Below are positions 9,147-18,289 of a stretch of 64,000 nucleotides of DNA, piece by piece. The notes beneath the pieces are model-generated. The model worked only from the letters and a program-made list of their open reading frames with translations, made no database searches and was not told the DNA's origin. Source of the stretch: Actibacterium lipolyticum. Lineage in GTDB: Bacteria > Pseudomonadota > Alphaproteobacteria > Rhodobacterales > Rhodobacteraceae. Within the stretch, counting starts at the first letter, position 1; each line of letters opens with the position of its first letter. The position numbers and the translations under genes are program-made. The stretch covers positions 1,171,001-1,235,000 of the forward strand of contig NZ_FXYE01000002.1 of assembly GCF_900184935.1 (NCBI RefSeq), in the 5' to 3' direction.

Positions 9147-10991
9147 TTAGTTAACCAGCCGCTGGCGCTGTTTGTTTTCAAGATAGGCCGCGTACGCCGC
9201 TTTCATCTTGTCGTTTGGCGCCTCTTCCGGCACGGCGACGTCCCACCAATGGCCAGCGTCGCCAAAGCCCGGACCGTTCGTCGGGTCCGTCTCAATCACG
9301 ATAACTGTTGGAATATTGCGCCCACGCGCCGCAGCGATCTGCGCTTCAAGGTCGGCGATGTTTTTTGCCTTAATCGCAAACGCGCCCATGGACGCCGCGT
9401 GGCTGACATAGTCGATCTCTGGCTGCTGTTCGACGTTGCAATCCTGATAAAGGTTATTGAACGGCTCGCCCCCGCATCCCTGCTGCAACCGGTTGATGCA
9501 GCCATAGCCACGGTTGTCTGTCAGCACGACCGTAAACGGCACTTTGCGCATCACCGCAGTGGCAAGTTCGGAATTGGCCATCATGTATGACCCGTCACCG
9601 ACGAAACAGATCACCTCGCGGTCTGGTTGGGCAAGCTTAAGGCCCATCGCACCGGCAATTTCATAGCCCATGCAGCTAAACCCGTATTCCATGTGATAGC
9701 CACCTTGGCTGGGCTGCCACAAAAGCTTAAGCGCGCCGGGCATGGTACCAGCAGCACACATTGCGATTGCATCTTCGCCTGTCGCGCGCTGGACGGCACC
9801 AATCACTTCGCAATCCATCGGGCGATAACCATCGGGCAGGTCTTCGCGTGGGGCACAGTGGGCCGTCACCGCATCCAGCCAGTCCTGACGCGCCGCCGGG
9901 TCAAAGGCCGATACGGTATGAACGCCCAGCGCGGTTGATATCGCTTCCAGCGTGATTTTTGCGTCAGCCATCACAGGAACCGCGCCGTGCTTGGCCGCGT
10001 CATAGGCCGCCACGTTGATCGACACCAAGGTCCGTTCGGGGTTGTTGAACAAAGCCCACGACCCGGTGGTAAAATCCTGAAAGCGTGTCCCAACGCCGAG
10101 GACCAAATCGGCTTCTTGTGACACTGCATTTGCAACCGCTGACCCATCAACACCCGACGCGCCAAGGTTCATTGGGTGGCTTTGCGCCAATGCGGATTTG
10201 CCGGCCTGAGTTTCCACAACGGGGATGCCGTGCTTTTGTGCGAAACCGGCAAGCGTCTGTTCCGCCTGCGAATAGATCACACCGCCGCCTGCCACGATCA
10301 CCGGGCGCTTGGCTGCCTTGATAAGCGTAACAACCTCGTCAAGTTCGCGCGGATCAGGGGCTGGGCGGCGAATATGCCAAACCCGTGGTTCGAAAAATTC
10401 AGCCGGATAGTCATAGGATTCTGCCTGAACATCCTGACAGAAACAAAGGGTCACCGGGCCACAGCTGGCCGGATCAGTCATCGTTGCCAATGCACGTGGA
10501 AGACAGGTCAACAGCTGCTCGGGCCGGGTGATCCGGTCGAAATAGCGGCTGACCGGTCGCAAGCAATCGTTGGCAGAAACTGTGCCGTCCTCGAAATCCT
10601 CAACCTGTTGCAGCACAGGATCTGGGCGGCGGTTTGCAAAGACATCCCCCGGAACAAACAGCACCGGAATACGGTTCACATGGGCAAGTGCGGCCGCCGT
10701 GACCATGTTGGTTGCCCCCGGCCCGATAGAAGATGTAACCGCCATCGCCCGCGTCCGCTTTTGCCCCTTGGCATAGGCAATCGCAGTGTGCGCCATCGTT
10801 TGTTCGTTCTGGCCGCGCCACGTGGGGAACGTGTCTTGGGATTTCTCCAAAGCTTCACCAAGCCCGGCAACGTTTCCGTGGCCAAATATCGCCCAGATAC
10901 CTTCGATAAAGCGTTCGCCGTCTTTGGTCATCTGCACGCTAAGCCATTTAACCATGGCTTGGGCAGCGGTCAGTCGGATTGTATGCGTCAT
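9147..10991 (-). CDS. iolD: 3D-(3,5/4)-trihydroxycyclohexane-1,2-dione hydrolase
   Basis: A thiamine-diphosphate enzyme that opens the inositol ring, giving 5-deoxy-glucuronate. The start at 10991 (MTHTIRLTAAQAMVKWL, 614 residues) leaves 5 bases after the iolC stop; the frame continues upstream to 11054 but only through iolC sequence. The ThDP-binding motif begins GDGSYMMANSELATA and contains TDNRGYGCINRLQ. The N-terminal domain carries the conserved glutamate region IWAIFGHGNVAGLGEAL. Confidence 0.95.
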   Translation of the reverse strand: MTHTIRLTAAQAMVKWLSVQMTKDGERFIEGIWAIFGHGNVAGLGEALEKSQDTFPTWRGQNEQTMAHTAIAYAKGQKRTRAMAVTSSIGPGATNMVTAAALAHVNRIPVLFVPGDVFANRRPDPVLQQVEDFEDGTVSANDCLRPVSRYFDRITRPEQLLTCLPRALATMTDPASCGPVTLCFCQDVQAESYDYPAEFFEPRVWHIRRPAPDPRELDEVVTLIKAAKRPVIVAGGGVIYSQAEQTLAGFAQKHGIPVVETQAGKSALAQSHPMNLGASGVDGSAVANAVSQEADLVLGVGTRFQDFTTGSWALFNNPERTLVSINVAAYDAAKHGAVPVMADAKITLEAISTALGVHTVSAFDPAARQDWLDAVTAHCAPREDLPDGYRPMDCEVIGAVQRATGEDAIAMCAAGTMPGALKLLWQPSQGGYHMEYGFSCMGYEIAGAMGLKLAQPDREVICFVGDGSYMMANSELATAVMRKVPFTVVLTDNRGYGCINRLQQGCGGEPFNNLYQDCNVEQQPEIDYVSHAASMGAFAIKAKNIADLEAQIAAARGRNIPTVIVIETDPTNGPGFGDAGHWWDVAVPEEAPNDKMKAAYAAYLENKQRQRLVN

Positions 10992-10996
10992 CTTCG

Positions 10997-12919
10997 TCAC
11001 CCTTGGTTCGTTTGCTGCGACGCCTTGGCACGGGCCGCATCCCAGACCTGACAAAGGGCTGCATAACGCGTCGCCATCTGCGCAACGGCTTCTTCGTCGG
11101 TCATCTTACCTTTCAGCCACGCGCGCGCCGCATCGCCAAAAATGGTGCGCCCAACTGCAAAGCCTTTGACCAGATCAAAGCTGGCCGCGACTTCGAAGCT
11201 TTGGGCAAGTTCCGCTTCGGGCGCATCAAGGCCAAGTACAACGATACCGCGTGTGTGGCGGTCGTTTGCTTCGATCGCGTTCACGGCGTTTGACCACGCC
11301 GCAGCGTCGGCCATCGGTTCAAGTTTCCACCAGTCGGGGTAAACCCCGATATCATAGAAACGCTGAATCAACTTGGCGGTCGTGTCAGCGGTGACTGGCC
11401 CCACCTTCGACGGAATAACCTCTAGCAAGAATTCAAGCTTATTGCGGCGTGCCGATGCGAACAGGCGTTTCACTGTCGCCTCTTGGTCTGCACGAAGCGT
11501 TTCGTCATCATCGGGGTGACAAAAGCACAAAACCTTAACGACGTTTTCGCGGGCCCATTCGTTCAGCGCGCCGAAATCCTCCCCAAGCTCTGGCTCAAGC
11601 GAAAGCGGCCGAGACCCGGGCCATTCTGCGGGCCGACCAATCCACAACCCAGACCCCGAAGCACGGTGAAGCGCGGATTTGCCGATGCGGTTGTCGCACA
11701 AGATACCATATCCTGGCTTGCCATCCTGAACCTGCAATGCCGCATCTAGGCACAGCTCTTTGAAAGCGGCCCCTTTGGCGGGGGTGTACCCGTCCATTTC
11801 TTCAAGTTGCAGGCGGTGATCAAACGCAAAGGTGCGAACGGATGACCAATCACCATGCCGGTTCGTGGCCCAATGAATCTGTTCAAGCTCTTCATCATTG
11901 CGCAGATCTTTGCGCACGATTCCGCGGTCAAAGAAGAACTGAAGCTCTGTCCAACTGGGGTAAGCGGGCGTGCATCCATGGCGGCTGACAGCGAATGCAC
12001 CGCAGGCATTGGCGTATTTCAGGGCCGTCGGCCAAGGCTCACCATCCAGCCAGCCTTTAATCAGGCCTGACATGAACCCATCGCCTGCGCCCAGCACGTT
12101 GAAAACCTCAATCGGGAAGCCGGGGCCGGATACGCCGTGCTCTAGGCTGTCGGGAATGTCCCCTTCGAAGGCAACCGCGCCCATTGGGCCACGTTTGCAA
12201 ACCAGTGTTGCGCCCGACACCTGCCGCACCGCACGAAGGGCTTTGACCGTATCCGTTGATCCACCGGCGATGTGGAATTCTTCCTCTGTCCCAACGATCA
12301 GATCAAAATAGTGAAGGCTCTCTTGCAGCTTTTCGGTGACTTTCGCGCTTTCAACAAAGCGGCTTTCGCCGTCATTGTGCCCAGCAACGCCCCACAGGTT
12401 AGGGCGATAATCAATGTCCAACGCGGTTTTCAGACCGTTTTCGCGGGCGATCTTCAACGCCTTAAGAACCGCCGCTTCGGTGCGCACATTGCTTAGGTGC
12501 GTGCCGGTCGCCACGACTGACCGCGCCGAGGCGACAAAAGCGGGATCAATGTCATCCTCGCAAAGCGCCATATCGGCGCAGTTTTCGCGGTAAAAGATCA
12601 GGGGAAAACGCTCTTCGTCGCGCAAGCCAAGAAGAACCAGCGCCGTCAGCCGCTCTGTGTCGGTGGCCACACCGGTTACGTCGACACCGTGGCGAATAAG
12701 CTCTTCACGGATGAAACGGCCCATGTGTTCGTCGCCGACACGCGAAATCAAACCGGACTTAAGCCCCAGACGCGCGGTGCCACAGGCCATGTTTGTTGGG
12801 CTACCCCCGATGTACTTTTCGAACGTTCCCATGTCTTCCAGGCGCCCACCAACTTGCGCGCCGTAAAGGTCAACGCCAGCACGACCAATGGTGATTACAT
12901 CAAGAGTCTTGTCCGTCAT
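10997..12919 (-). CDS. iolC: 5-dehydro-2-deoxygluconokinase fused to a DUF2090 aldolase-like domain
   Basis: A 640-residue two-domain protein. The first 320 residues are a PfkB-type kinase (VITIGRAGVDLYGAQVGG at the start, FNVLGAGDGFMSGL as the catalytic anion-hole motif) that phosphorylates 5-dehydro-2-deoxygluconate. The second half is a DUF2090 domain, a class I aldolase-like TIM barrel thought to act as 5-dehydro-2-deoxyphosphogluconate aldolase in organisms with this fusion. That explains why no separate iolJ is in the operon. It starts 3 bases after the upstream dehydrogenase stop, so the genes are translationally coupled. Confidence 0.93.
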   Translation of the reverse strand: MTDKTLDVITIGRAGVDLYGAQVGGRLEDMGTFEKYIGGSPTNMACGTARLGLKSGLISRVGDEHMGRFIREELIRHGVDVTGVATDTERLTALVLLGLRDEERFPLIFYRENCADMALCEDDIDPAFVASARSVVATGTHLSNVRTEAAVLKALKIARENGLKTALDIDYRPNLWGVAGHNDGESRFVESAKVTEKLQESLHYFDLIVGTEEEFHIAGGSTDTVKALRAVRQVSGATLVCKRGPMGAVAFEGDIPDSLEHGVSGPGFPIEVFNVLGAGDGFMSGLIKGWLDGEPWPTALKYANACGAFAVSRHGCTPAYPSWTELQFFFDRGIVRKDLRNDEELEQIHWATNRHGDWSSVRTFAFDHRLQLEEMDGYTPAKGAAFKELCLDAALQVQDGKPGYGILCDNRIGKSALHRASGSGLWIGRPAEWPGSRPLSLEPELGEDFGALNEWARENVVKVLCFCHPDDDETLRADQEATVKRLFASARRNKLEFLLEVIPSKVGPVTADTTAKLIQRFYDIGVYPDWWKLEPMADAAAWSNAVNAIEANDRHTRGIVVLGLDAPEAELAQSFEVAASFDLVKGFAVGRTIFGDAARAWLKGKMTDEEAVAQMATRYAALCQVWDAARAKASQQTNQG

Positions 12920-12922
12920 GTC

Positions 12923-14035
12923 TTATCCGATCGTCACGGGACGTCCCTGCGACGTCGCCATTGCATGAATGATGCGTTCAATGGTCAGCCCGGCGGCAAA
13001 GCCCGGCTTTGCGGCCTCCCCACCCTCTATCGCGCGGACAAGATCACGGGCTTCGATCACCTTTTGCTCGTTAAAGCCGATGTTGTGGCCCGGCGCGGGG
13101 CAGAAGGCCGCAAAATCGGGCTGATCTGGCCCGGTCAGGTGGCGGGTAAACCCGTCGTCCCCAGCGCGGTGAACCCACAATTCGTTCAGGTTTTCCTGGT
13201 CGAACACCAAGGTGCCATCGCTGCCGTGAATCTCCCACTGCAGTCGGCATTTGCGCCCACGCGCCACCCGCGACGTCGCAAAGCTGCCTTGTGCGCCAGA
13301 CGCAAAACGGATCAGCGCCATGGCACTGTCTTCGTTTTCAACCGCCTTTGGCCCGTCCGGAGAATTCCGGTGAGGCACGGCCACATGGGTCATCGCCGTC
13401 AGTTCCTGAACCGGCCCCATCAGCGTGGTCATCTGGCTCACGAGGTGGCAGCCCAAGTCGCCCAATGCGCCTAGGCCGCCGCCCTCGTGGGTCATCCGCC
13501 AACTCCAGGGGAGGTTCGGGTCGGCGGAATAGTCTTCGTCATATACGCCGCGAAAACTGTGCAGCGTGCCAATTTCACCGGCATCCAGCATCGCCTTGGC
13601 AGCCTGAAACGCCGGGCTGCGCAGATAGTTGTACCCCAAAAGCGTCACTTGATCGGGGCAGTTGGATGCCAATTCTGCCATTGCTTCTGCATCGGCCAGA
13701 GTCAGCGCCATCGGCTTTTCAAGCCACACGTGCTTGCCAGCCTTCAGCGCGGCCTCGGCCATTTCGCGGTGCAACCCGTTGGGCGTCGTGATGGACACCA
13801 CATCAACGTTTTCGTCGGACACGGCCGCACGCCAATCGCTTGTGGCGCGCGCAAAGCCGAAGGGCCCCGCGAACCTATCGGCAGCATCTTGGCTGGCGTC
13901 GCAGAACACCTCTAGGCGCGGACGTTCACCACCGAAGACGGTCGCAACATTGTTCCACGCCATCGCGTGGCATTTGCCCATAAAGCCCGACCCAATCAGG
14001 GCCACGCCAAGAGATTTGGATTGTCTCGCGCTCAT
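12923..14035 (-). CDS. Gfo/Idh/MocA-family oxidoreductase (second inositol dehydrogenase)
   Basis: A 370-residue NAD(P)-dependent dehydrogenase starting [18 protein letters not shown]; an AAAGGGG ribosome site supports this ATG over the one at 14086. GSGFMGK forms the Rossmann dinucleotide loop, WLEKPMALT carries the catalytic EKP lysine, and [18 protein letters not shown] carries the Asp/His pair. It shares little with the 330-residue IolG at 17109. It may oxidise another inositol isomer (scyllo- or D-chiro-) or reduce an inosose. Isomer preference cannot be read from the sequence. Confidence 0.88.
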   Translation of the reverse strand: MSARQSKSLGVALIGSGFMGKCHAMAWNNVATVFGGERPRLEVFCDASQDAADRFAGPFGFARATSDWRAAVSDENVDVVSITTPNGLHREMAEAALKAGKHVWLEKPMALTLADAEAMAELASNCPDQVTLLGYNYLRSPAFQAAKAMLDAGEIGTLHSFRGVYDEDYSADPNLPWSWRMTHEGGGLGALGDLGCHLVSQMTTLMGPVQELTAMTHVAVPHRNSPDGPKAVENEDSAMALIRFASGAQGSFATSRVARGRKCRLQWEIHGSDGTLVFDQENLNELWVHRAGDDGFTRHLTGPDQPDFAAFCPAPGHNIGFNEQKVIEARDLVRAIEGGEAAKPGFAAGLTIERIIHAMATSQGRPVTIG

Positions 14036-14115
14036 GTCGAAACCCCTTTCAGATAGGTCTTTTGATTGACTGACGGGCGATGGCACACCGCGACATCGTC
14101 CGCCATGTGGACGTG

Positions 14116-14895
14116 TTAGACCGTACCACCAAGAGAGCCTTCAAGCTGTGCCAACTCTTGGCCGCCAGCCATCATATCCTGAAGCTCTGATGCGGTGATC
14201 TTGCCTTTAACGGCGGTGCCCAGCGTCTGACCCCGGTTCAACACCGTAAAACGGTCCCCCACAGCCATTGCATGGCGCACGTTATGCGAAATGAACACCA
14301 CACCCACGCCCTGCTCGCGCACGCGGGCAATCGTCGACAACACGTTAGAGGTCTGGCGCACACCAAGGGCCGATGTCGGTTCATCCAAGATCAAAACCTT
14401 AGCGCCGAAATATACGGCACGCGCAATCGCAACGGTCTGACGTTCACCGCCCGAAAGCGTTCCAACCGCTTGGTCAGGGCCGCGCAGATTAATGCCCATC
14501 TTGCGCATCTCTTCCACGCAGATTTCGTTGGCGGTATCCAGATCAAACCGCTTTAGAACGCCGCGGCCTTTTGTGGGCTCTCGTCCCATGAAAAAGTTTC
14601 GGGTCACGCTCATCAGCGGGATCATGGCAAGGTCTTGGAAAACCGTCGCGATCCCTGCTTCCATCGCGTCACGCGGAGAGTTGAACGAAAGCGGTTTACC
14701 CTCAAAATTGATGGACCCGGCTGTCGGCTTGTGAACGCCGGACATCGTTTTGATGAAGGTGGACTTCCCCGCGCCGTTGTCGCCCAAAAGGCAGTGGCAT
14801 TCGCCCGGAGTTACATCAAACGTCACACCGTTCAGCGCAATCACGTTGCCGAAGTGCTTTTTGATGTTTTCCATGTGGATGATGGGATCGGTCAT
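14116..14895 (-). CDS. Sugar (inositol) ABC transporter ATP-binding protein
   Basis: A 259-residue single-domain ATPase, unlike the 500-residue duplicated RbsA/MglA type. Walker [10 protein letters not shown] is at 38-46, the signature LSGGE at 147-151, and Walker B LILDEP at 168-173 followed by TSALG. Such single-domain ATPases accompany FrcC/RbsC-type permeases in Rhodobacteraceae and Rhizobiales. Its ATG lies 1 base from the permease stop. Its place inside the iol operon implies inositol uptake. Confidence 0.92.
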   Translation of the reverse strand: MTDPIIHMENIKKHFGNVIALNGVTFDVTPGECHCLLGDNGAGKSTFIKTMSGVHKPTAGSINFEGKPLSFNSPRDAMEAGIATVFQDLAMIPLMSVTRNFFMGREPTKGRGVLKRFDLDTANEICVEEMRKMGINLRGPDQAVGTLSGGERQTVAIARAVYFGAKVLILDEPTSALGVRQTSNVLSTIARVREQGVGVVFISHNVRHAMAVGDRFTVLNRGQTLGTAVKGKITASELQDMMAGGQELAQLEGSLGGTV

Positions 14896-14896
14896 A

Positions 14897-16003
14897 TTAG
14901 CGCTCCCCCGTCACGCGTTTGCGGATGACATTGTTGAAGACCACCGCGATCAAAAGCATGCCGCCCAAGAAGACTTGGAACCAATCCTGATCGAAATCCG
15001 TATAGGTCAGACCGATGGTTACCATTCCGAAGATGATCGCACCGAAGAACGCGCCAATCGCCGAACCATAGCCGCCGGTAAGAAGGCAACCGCCGATAAC
15101 GGCCGTAATGATCGCTTCGAACTCTTTCATGAACCCACGGCGCGCATCGGTCGAACCAGCGTCAATCACTGTGATGATCGCAACCAGCGCAGCGGCCATG
15201 GCCGTCACCATAAAGAGCGAGATTTTGACACGGCGCACGGGCACGCCAGAATTCTGTGCAGCGTTCGAGTCACCGCCCGTGGCAAAGATCCAGTTCCCCG
15301 CCGACGTCCGCAACAACACATAAGTGGCCAGCAACGCGATCAGGATAAACCAAATGATTTCCACCGGAATGCCCGGAACCTTTGGCAAGCCCGATTTGAA
15401 GGTATCGACAAGACCCATTTCTGCCAGCGCGCGGAAGACAAAGCCGAACGCTTCGCCGGAAAAGACTGGGGTCAGGAAATCGCCTTCGACGGCGTCACGA
15501 ACCCCGCGCAGCTGTGTTGACCCATCAGTAAAGAGCTTTAGCCCAACCAATGAAACACCGCGCAAAATGAACAGGCTTGCCAGTGTAACGATGAACGACG
15601 GCAAACCAGTGCGAATAACAATCATGCCGTTTGCCGCGCCAATCGATGCCGCGAAAGCAAGCGTAAGTGGGATGGCGGCAATCAGTGGCAGCCCGGCATT
15701 CACCGTCAGCACGCCGAAGATCATCCCGGCAAAAGCAACCATCGAACCGATGGAAAGATCGAATTCGCCGCCGATCATCAGCATCGCCGCTGCGATACCA
15801 AGGATTCCAAGCTGGGCAGCCGGTGTCATGAAGTTCATGATGCCTGAAAGCGTGAACATCGCGCTATCGGCTGTGATCATGAAAAACACGGTCACAAGGA
15901 TCACACCGCCAATCGCACCCAGTTCAGGCCGTTTCATAAGTCTGGCAACAAAGGACTCGGCTTTGATCCGTTCGTCCTTAACTACGCTGGCATCAGTTGC
16001 CAT
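14897..16003 (-). CDS. Sugar (inositol) ABC transporter permease, RbsC/FrcC family
   Basis: A 368-residue integral membrane protein with about ten hydrophobic segments. Typical motifs are [17 protein letters not shown] near the first third and [20 protein letters not shown] near the C-terminus; the family's EAA-like loop contacts the ATPase. It is encoded between the periplasmic binding protein and the ATPase, completing a CUT2-type importer. Confidence 0.93.
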   Translation of the reverse strand: MATDASVVKDERIKAESFVARLMKRPELGAIGGVILVTVFFMITADSAMFTLSGIMNFMTPAAQLGILGIAAAMLMIGGEFDLSIGSMVAFAGMIFGVLTVNAGLPLIAAIPLTLAFAASIGAANGMIVIRTGLPSFIVTLASLFILRGVSLVGLKLFTDGSTQLRGVRDAVEGDFLTPVFSGEAFGFVFRALAEMGLVDTFKSGLPKVPGIPVEIIWFILIALLATYVLLRTSAGNWIFATGGDSNAAQNSGVPVRRVKISLFMVTAMAAALVAIITVIDAGSTDARRGFMKEFEAIITAVIGGCLLTGGYGSAIGAFFGAIIFGMVTIGLTYTDFDQDWFQVFLGGMLLIAVVFNNVIRKRVTGER

Positions 16004-16026
16004 TTGTCTAGCCTCCCGAATGTAGG

Positions 16027-16057
16027 TGACGGGCCATGCACAGGGCGCGGCCCGTCA
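16027..16057. promoter_or_regulatory. Intercistronic hairpin between binding protein and permease genes
   Basis: A 9-bp inverted repeat (TGACGGGCC / GGCCCGTCA) around a 13-base loop lies in the 61-base gap after the binding-protein stop. Hairpins at this spot commonly protect the upstream mRNA or attenuate transcription, so the binding protein is made in excess over the membrane parts. The role here is inferred. Confidence 0.5.
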
Positions 16058-16064
16058 TTAGTAT

Positions 16065-16988
16065 TTAGCGAATGCCTTGGGCAGAAAGTTCAATCACCTG
16101 ACCTGCGGCCTCTTGGGTCACAAGGTTTGGCCCGGACGGCACGTCGCCACCTGGGATCAGACCGTATTCTGCGTTCATCGCCAAGAAGACGACTGGCAAA
16201 TAGCCCTGCAGGAACTGCTGCTGGTCAATCGCGAATGCTGCTTTGCCCTCAGACACGGCTTCCAAGAAACCAGCGGACAGATCGAACGATGCGATCAGCA
16301 CATCGTCGCGGCCCATTGCTTCGACGGCAGCGACCGCAGGCTCACCCACCAGCGACGCGCCAAGGCCAAGCACTGTGTCGATGTCTTCGTCAGACTCTAG
16401 CGCAGCGCGCACTTTGGACTGTACTTCTGCAGGATCGTTCTGGGTTGGAATTACAGTGACTTCCTGACCGAAGCCCTTTGCAAAACCTTCGCAACGCAGA
16501 TCAAGAGCAACGTTGCCGACCTCTTGGTTAACGCAAATACCTTTGGTGCCGCCCATCGCGGCCAGCTTTGCGCCAGCTGCTTCGCCAGCATCATATTCAG
16601 ACTGACCAACGTGCAGCAGCGCACCCAGCCCAGCAGCAACATCAGAGCCAGAGTTCATCGAGATCACAGGAATACCTGCGGCAACCGCGCGTTCGATCGA
16701 TGGCCCAAGCGCGTCAGCGTCAGGAATGGACACGACCAACCCATCGGGTTCTTGGTTTACAGCCGCATCAATCAGCTGGCTCATCGCGACCATGTCAAAT
16801 GTTTCTGGCGAACGGAATTCAACGTTAGCACCAGTGTGTTCAGCGGCTTTTTCTACGCCATTTTTCACAACCGACCAAAACGGGTCGTTTGCTTGACCAT
16901 GCGCGACGACAATGATGTCGGACGCAAAGGCTGGTACAGCAGCAGCCACAGTGGCGACCGTCGCCACAGTTGCAAGAAGCTTATTCAT
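16065..16988 (-). CDS. Periplasmic sugar (inositol) binding protein
   Basis: A 307-residue Peripla_BP_4-type binding protein. The start at 16988 (MNKLLATVATVATVAAAVPA) is fixed by a GGGAGGA site and gives a classical Sec signal cleaved near AFA-SD (residues 21-23). The mature protein begins IIVVAHGQANDPFWSVVKNG, the usual ribose/inositol-binding fold opening. It captures the ligand for the permease and ATPase encoded downstream. The iol context makes myo-inositol the likely ligand. Confidence 0.92.
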   Translation of the reverse strand: MNKLLATVATVATVAAAVPAFASDIIVVAHGQANDPFWSVVKNGVEKAAEHTGANVEFRSPETFDMVAMSQLIDAAVNQEPDGLVVSIPDADALGPSIERAVAAGIPVISMNSGSDVAAGLGALLHVGQSEYDAGEAAGAKLAAMGGTKGICVNQEVGNVALDLRCEGFAKGFGQEVTVIPTQNDPAEVQSKVRAALESDEDIDTVLGLGASLVGEPAVAAVEAMGRDDVLIASFDLSAGFLEAVSEGKAAFAIDQQQFLQGYLPVVFLAMNAEYGLIPGGDVPSGPNLVTQEAAGQVIELSAQGIR

Positions 16989-17044
16989 TATAAAGTCCTC
17001 CCTTAGGGTTTTTGAACGCGGCAACTCCTCTTGCCGCTCTTTCA

Positions 17045-17064
17045 GCCTGGCAAAACAACCAGGC
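17045..17064. promoter_or_regulatory. Short hairpin between iolG and binding-protein genes
   Basis: Arms GCCTGG / CCAGGC flank an 8-base A-rich loop in the 120-bp gap. It may be a weak attenuator or mRNA-processing site. No clear T run follows on the minus strand. Confidence 0.3.
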
Positions 17065-17108
17065 CGTGAGGCCCGCGATTTTTCATAACGCGAGCCGCAT
17101 TCCGGAAT

Positions 17109-18101
17109 TTAGTATTCCACGTCGACCGTCTGCCCGCTTTGCAGCGAAAGAGTCGCGGCCTCGGCCATCGCCAATGCGGCGATGCCATCTTCAAGCGATA
17201 CGGGCACTGGCGCGCCTGACAGCGTCGCCTCTACGAATGCTTCCCATTCGGCCGCGTAGGCTGGCATGTATCGCTCTAGGAAAAAGTGGACAGGCTTGCC
17301 TGAAACGACGCCGGCAGTCGTCGATTTGGTCACCGTGTTTTCCAAGATATTGTTCGCCTGCAACAGCCCGTCAGAGCCAAGAAGCTCAATCCGCTGATCG
17401 TACCCATAAACGGCACGGCGGCTGTTTTTGATGACGGCAATGCGCCCGTCCGAATAGGTCATTGTTACCACTGCGGTATCCACATCCCCCGCCTCGCCGA
17501 TTGCGGGGTCGACTTGGGACGTGCCAACGGCGCGGATGGTGACGGGGCGATCGCCCATCAGGAAATTCGCCATGTCAAAGTCATGGATCATCATGTCCCG
17601 AAACAGCCCGCCCGACACTTTGATATAAGACACAGGCGGCGGGGCCGGATCGAACGACGTCAGGGACAACAGCTCTGACTTTCCGATCTCGCCATTGACG
17701 CTTTGCTCTTTCAGGTAAGCAAAGCTTGGGTCAAAACGGCGGTTAAAACCGATCATGACCGGGCTGGACGTGCCCTTTGATGCCGCCAAACAGGCCTTGG
17801 CGCGCGCCAAAGACAAATCGACAGGTTTTTCACAAAGCACTGCCTTGCCAGCCGCGGTCGCAGCCTCGATCAGGTCGGAATGCGTGTCGGTGGACGTGGC
17901 GATCAAGATCGCGTCGATTTCTGGGTCATTGATAATTTCGTCGGAACTGCGTGCCGCACAACCGTATTTCGCGGCCAGCTCTTCTGCCGCAGACGCATGA
18001 ATATCCGACACCGCCGCAAGAGACGAACGGACGTTCCGCACAATATTCACAGCATGCACCTGACCAATGCGGCCAGCACCAAGCAAACCAACTCTAAGCA
18101 T
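17109..18101 (-). CDS. iolG: myo-inositol 2-dehydrogenase
   Basis: A 330-residue NAD-dependent enzyme catalysing the first step, myo-inositol to scyllo-inosose. It shows the Rossmann motif GAGRIG (8-13), catalytic Lys92 in LCEKPVDL, and Asp169 with His173 in FRDMMIHDFDMANF. This is the Lys/Asp/His triad known for IolG. It is the first gene of the ten-gene operon, 57 bases from the nearer palindromic operator, so its promoter likely drives the whole cluster. Confidence 0.94.
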   Translation of the reverse strand: MLRVGLLGAGRIGQVHAVNIVRNVRSSLAAVSDIHASAAEELAAKYGCAARSSDEIINDPEIDAILIATSTDTHSDLIEAATAAGKAVLCEKPVDLSLARAKACLAASKGTSSPVMIGFNRRFDPSFAYLKEQSVNGEIGKSELLSLTSFDPAPPPVSYIKVSGGLFRDMMIHDFDMANFLMGDRPVTIRAVGTSQVDPAIGEAGDVDTAVVTMTYSDGRIAVIKNSRRAVYGYDQRIELLGSDGLLQANNILENTVTKSTTAGVVSGKPVHFFLERYMPAYAAEWEAFVEATLSGAPVPVSLEDGIAALAMAEAATLSLQSGQTVDVEY

Positions 18102-18159
18102 CTATTCCCCCCGAATCTTTGGCGGCTCATTCGCCGCTTTCCAATATGGGATAGTCATT

Positions 18160-18198
18160 TTGCACGCGCGTGCAACAAAAAATGTGCACGCGCGTGCA
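18160..18198. promoter_or_regulatory. Tandem LacI-type operators of the inositol operon
   Basis: Two copies of the perfect palindrome TGCACGCGCGTGCA lie at 18161-18174 and 18185-18198, 24 bp apart centre to centre. The first extends to a 16-bp perfect palindrome with flanking T and A. The central CG and dyad symmetry are typical LacI-family operators. They lie between iolG (minus) and the lacI-type gene (plus), so binding by the adjacent regulator would control both genes. Confidence 0.8.
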
Positions 18199-18289
18199 AA
18201 ATTGCATTAACCTGAACTGAAAGTGCAGAAGAGGCTTCTGGGCAAGATATCTAGAAATCCTTGTCGACTGACCATAAGTAGGCCTTTGG

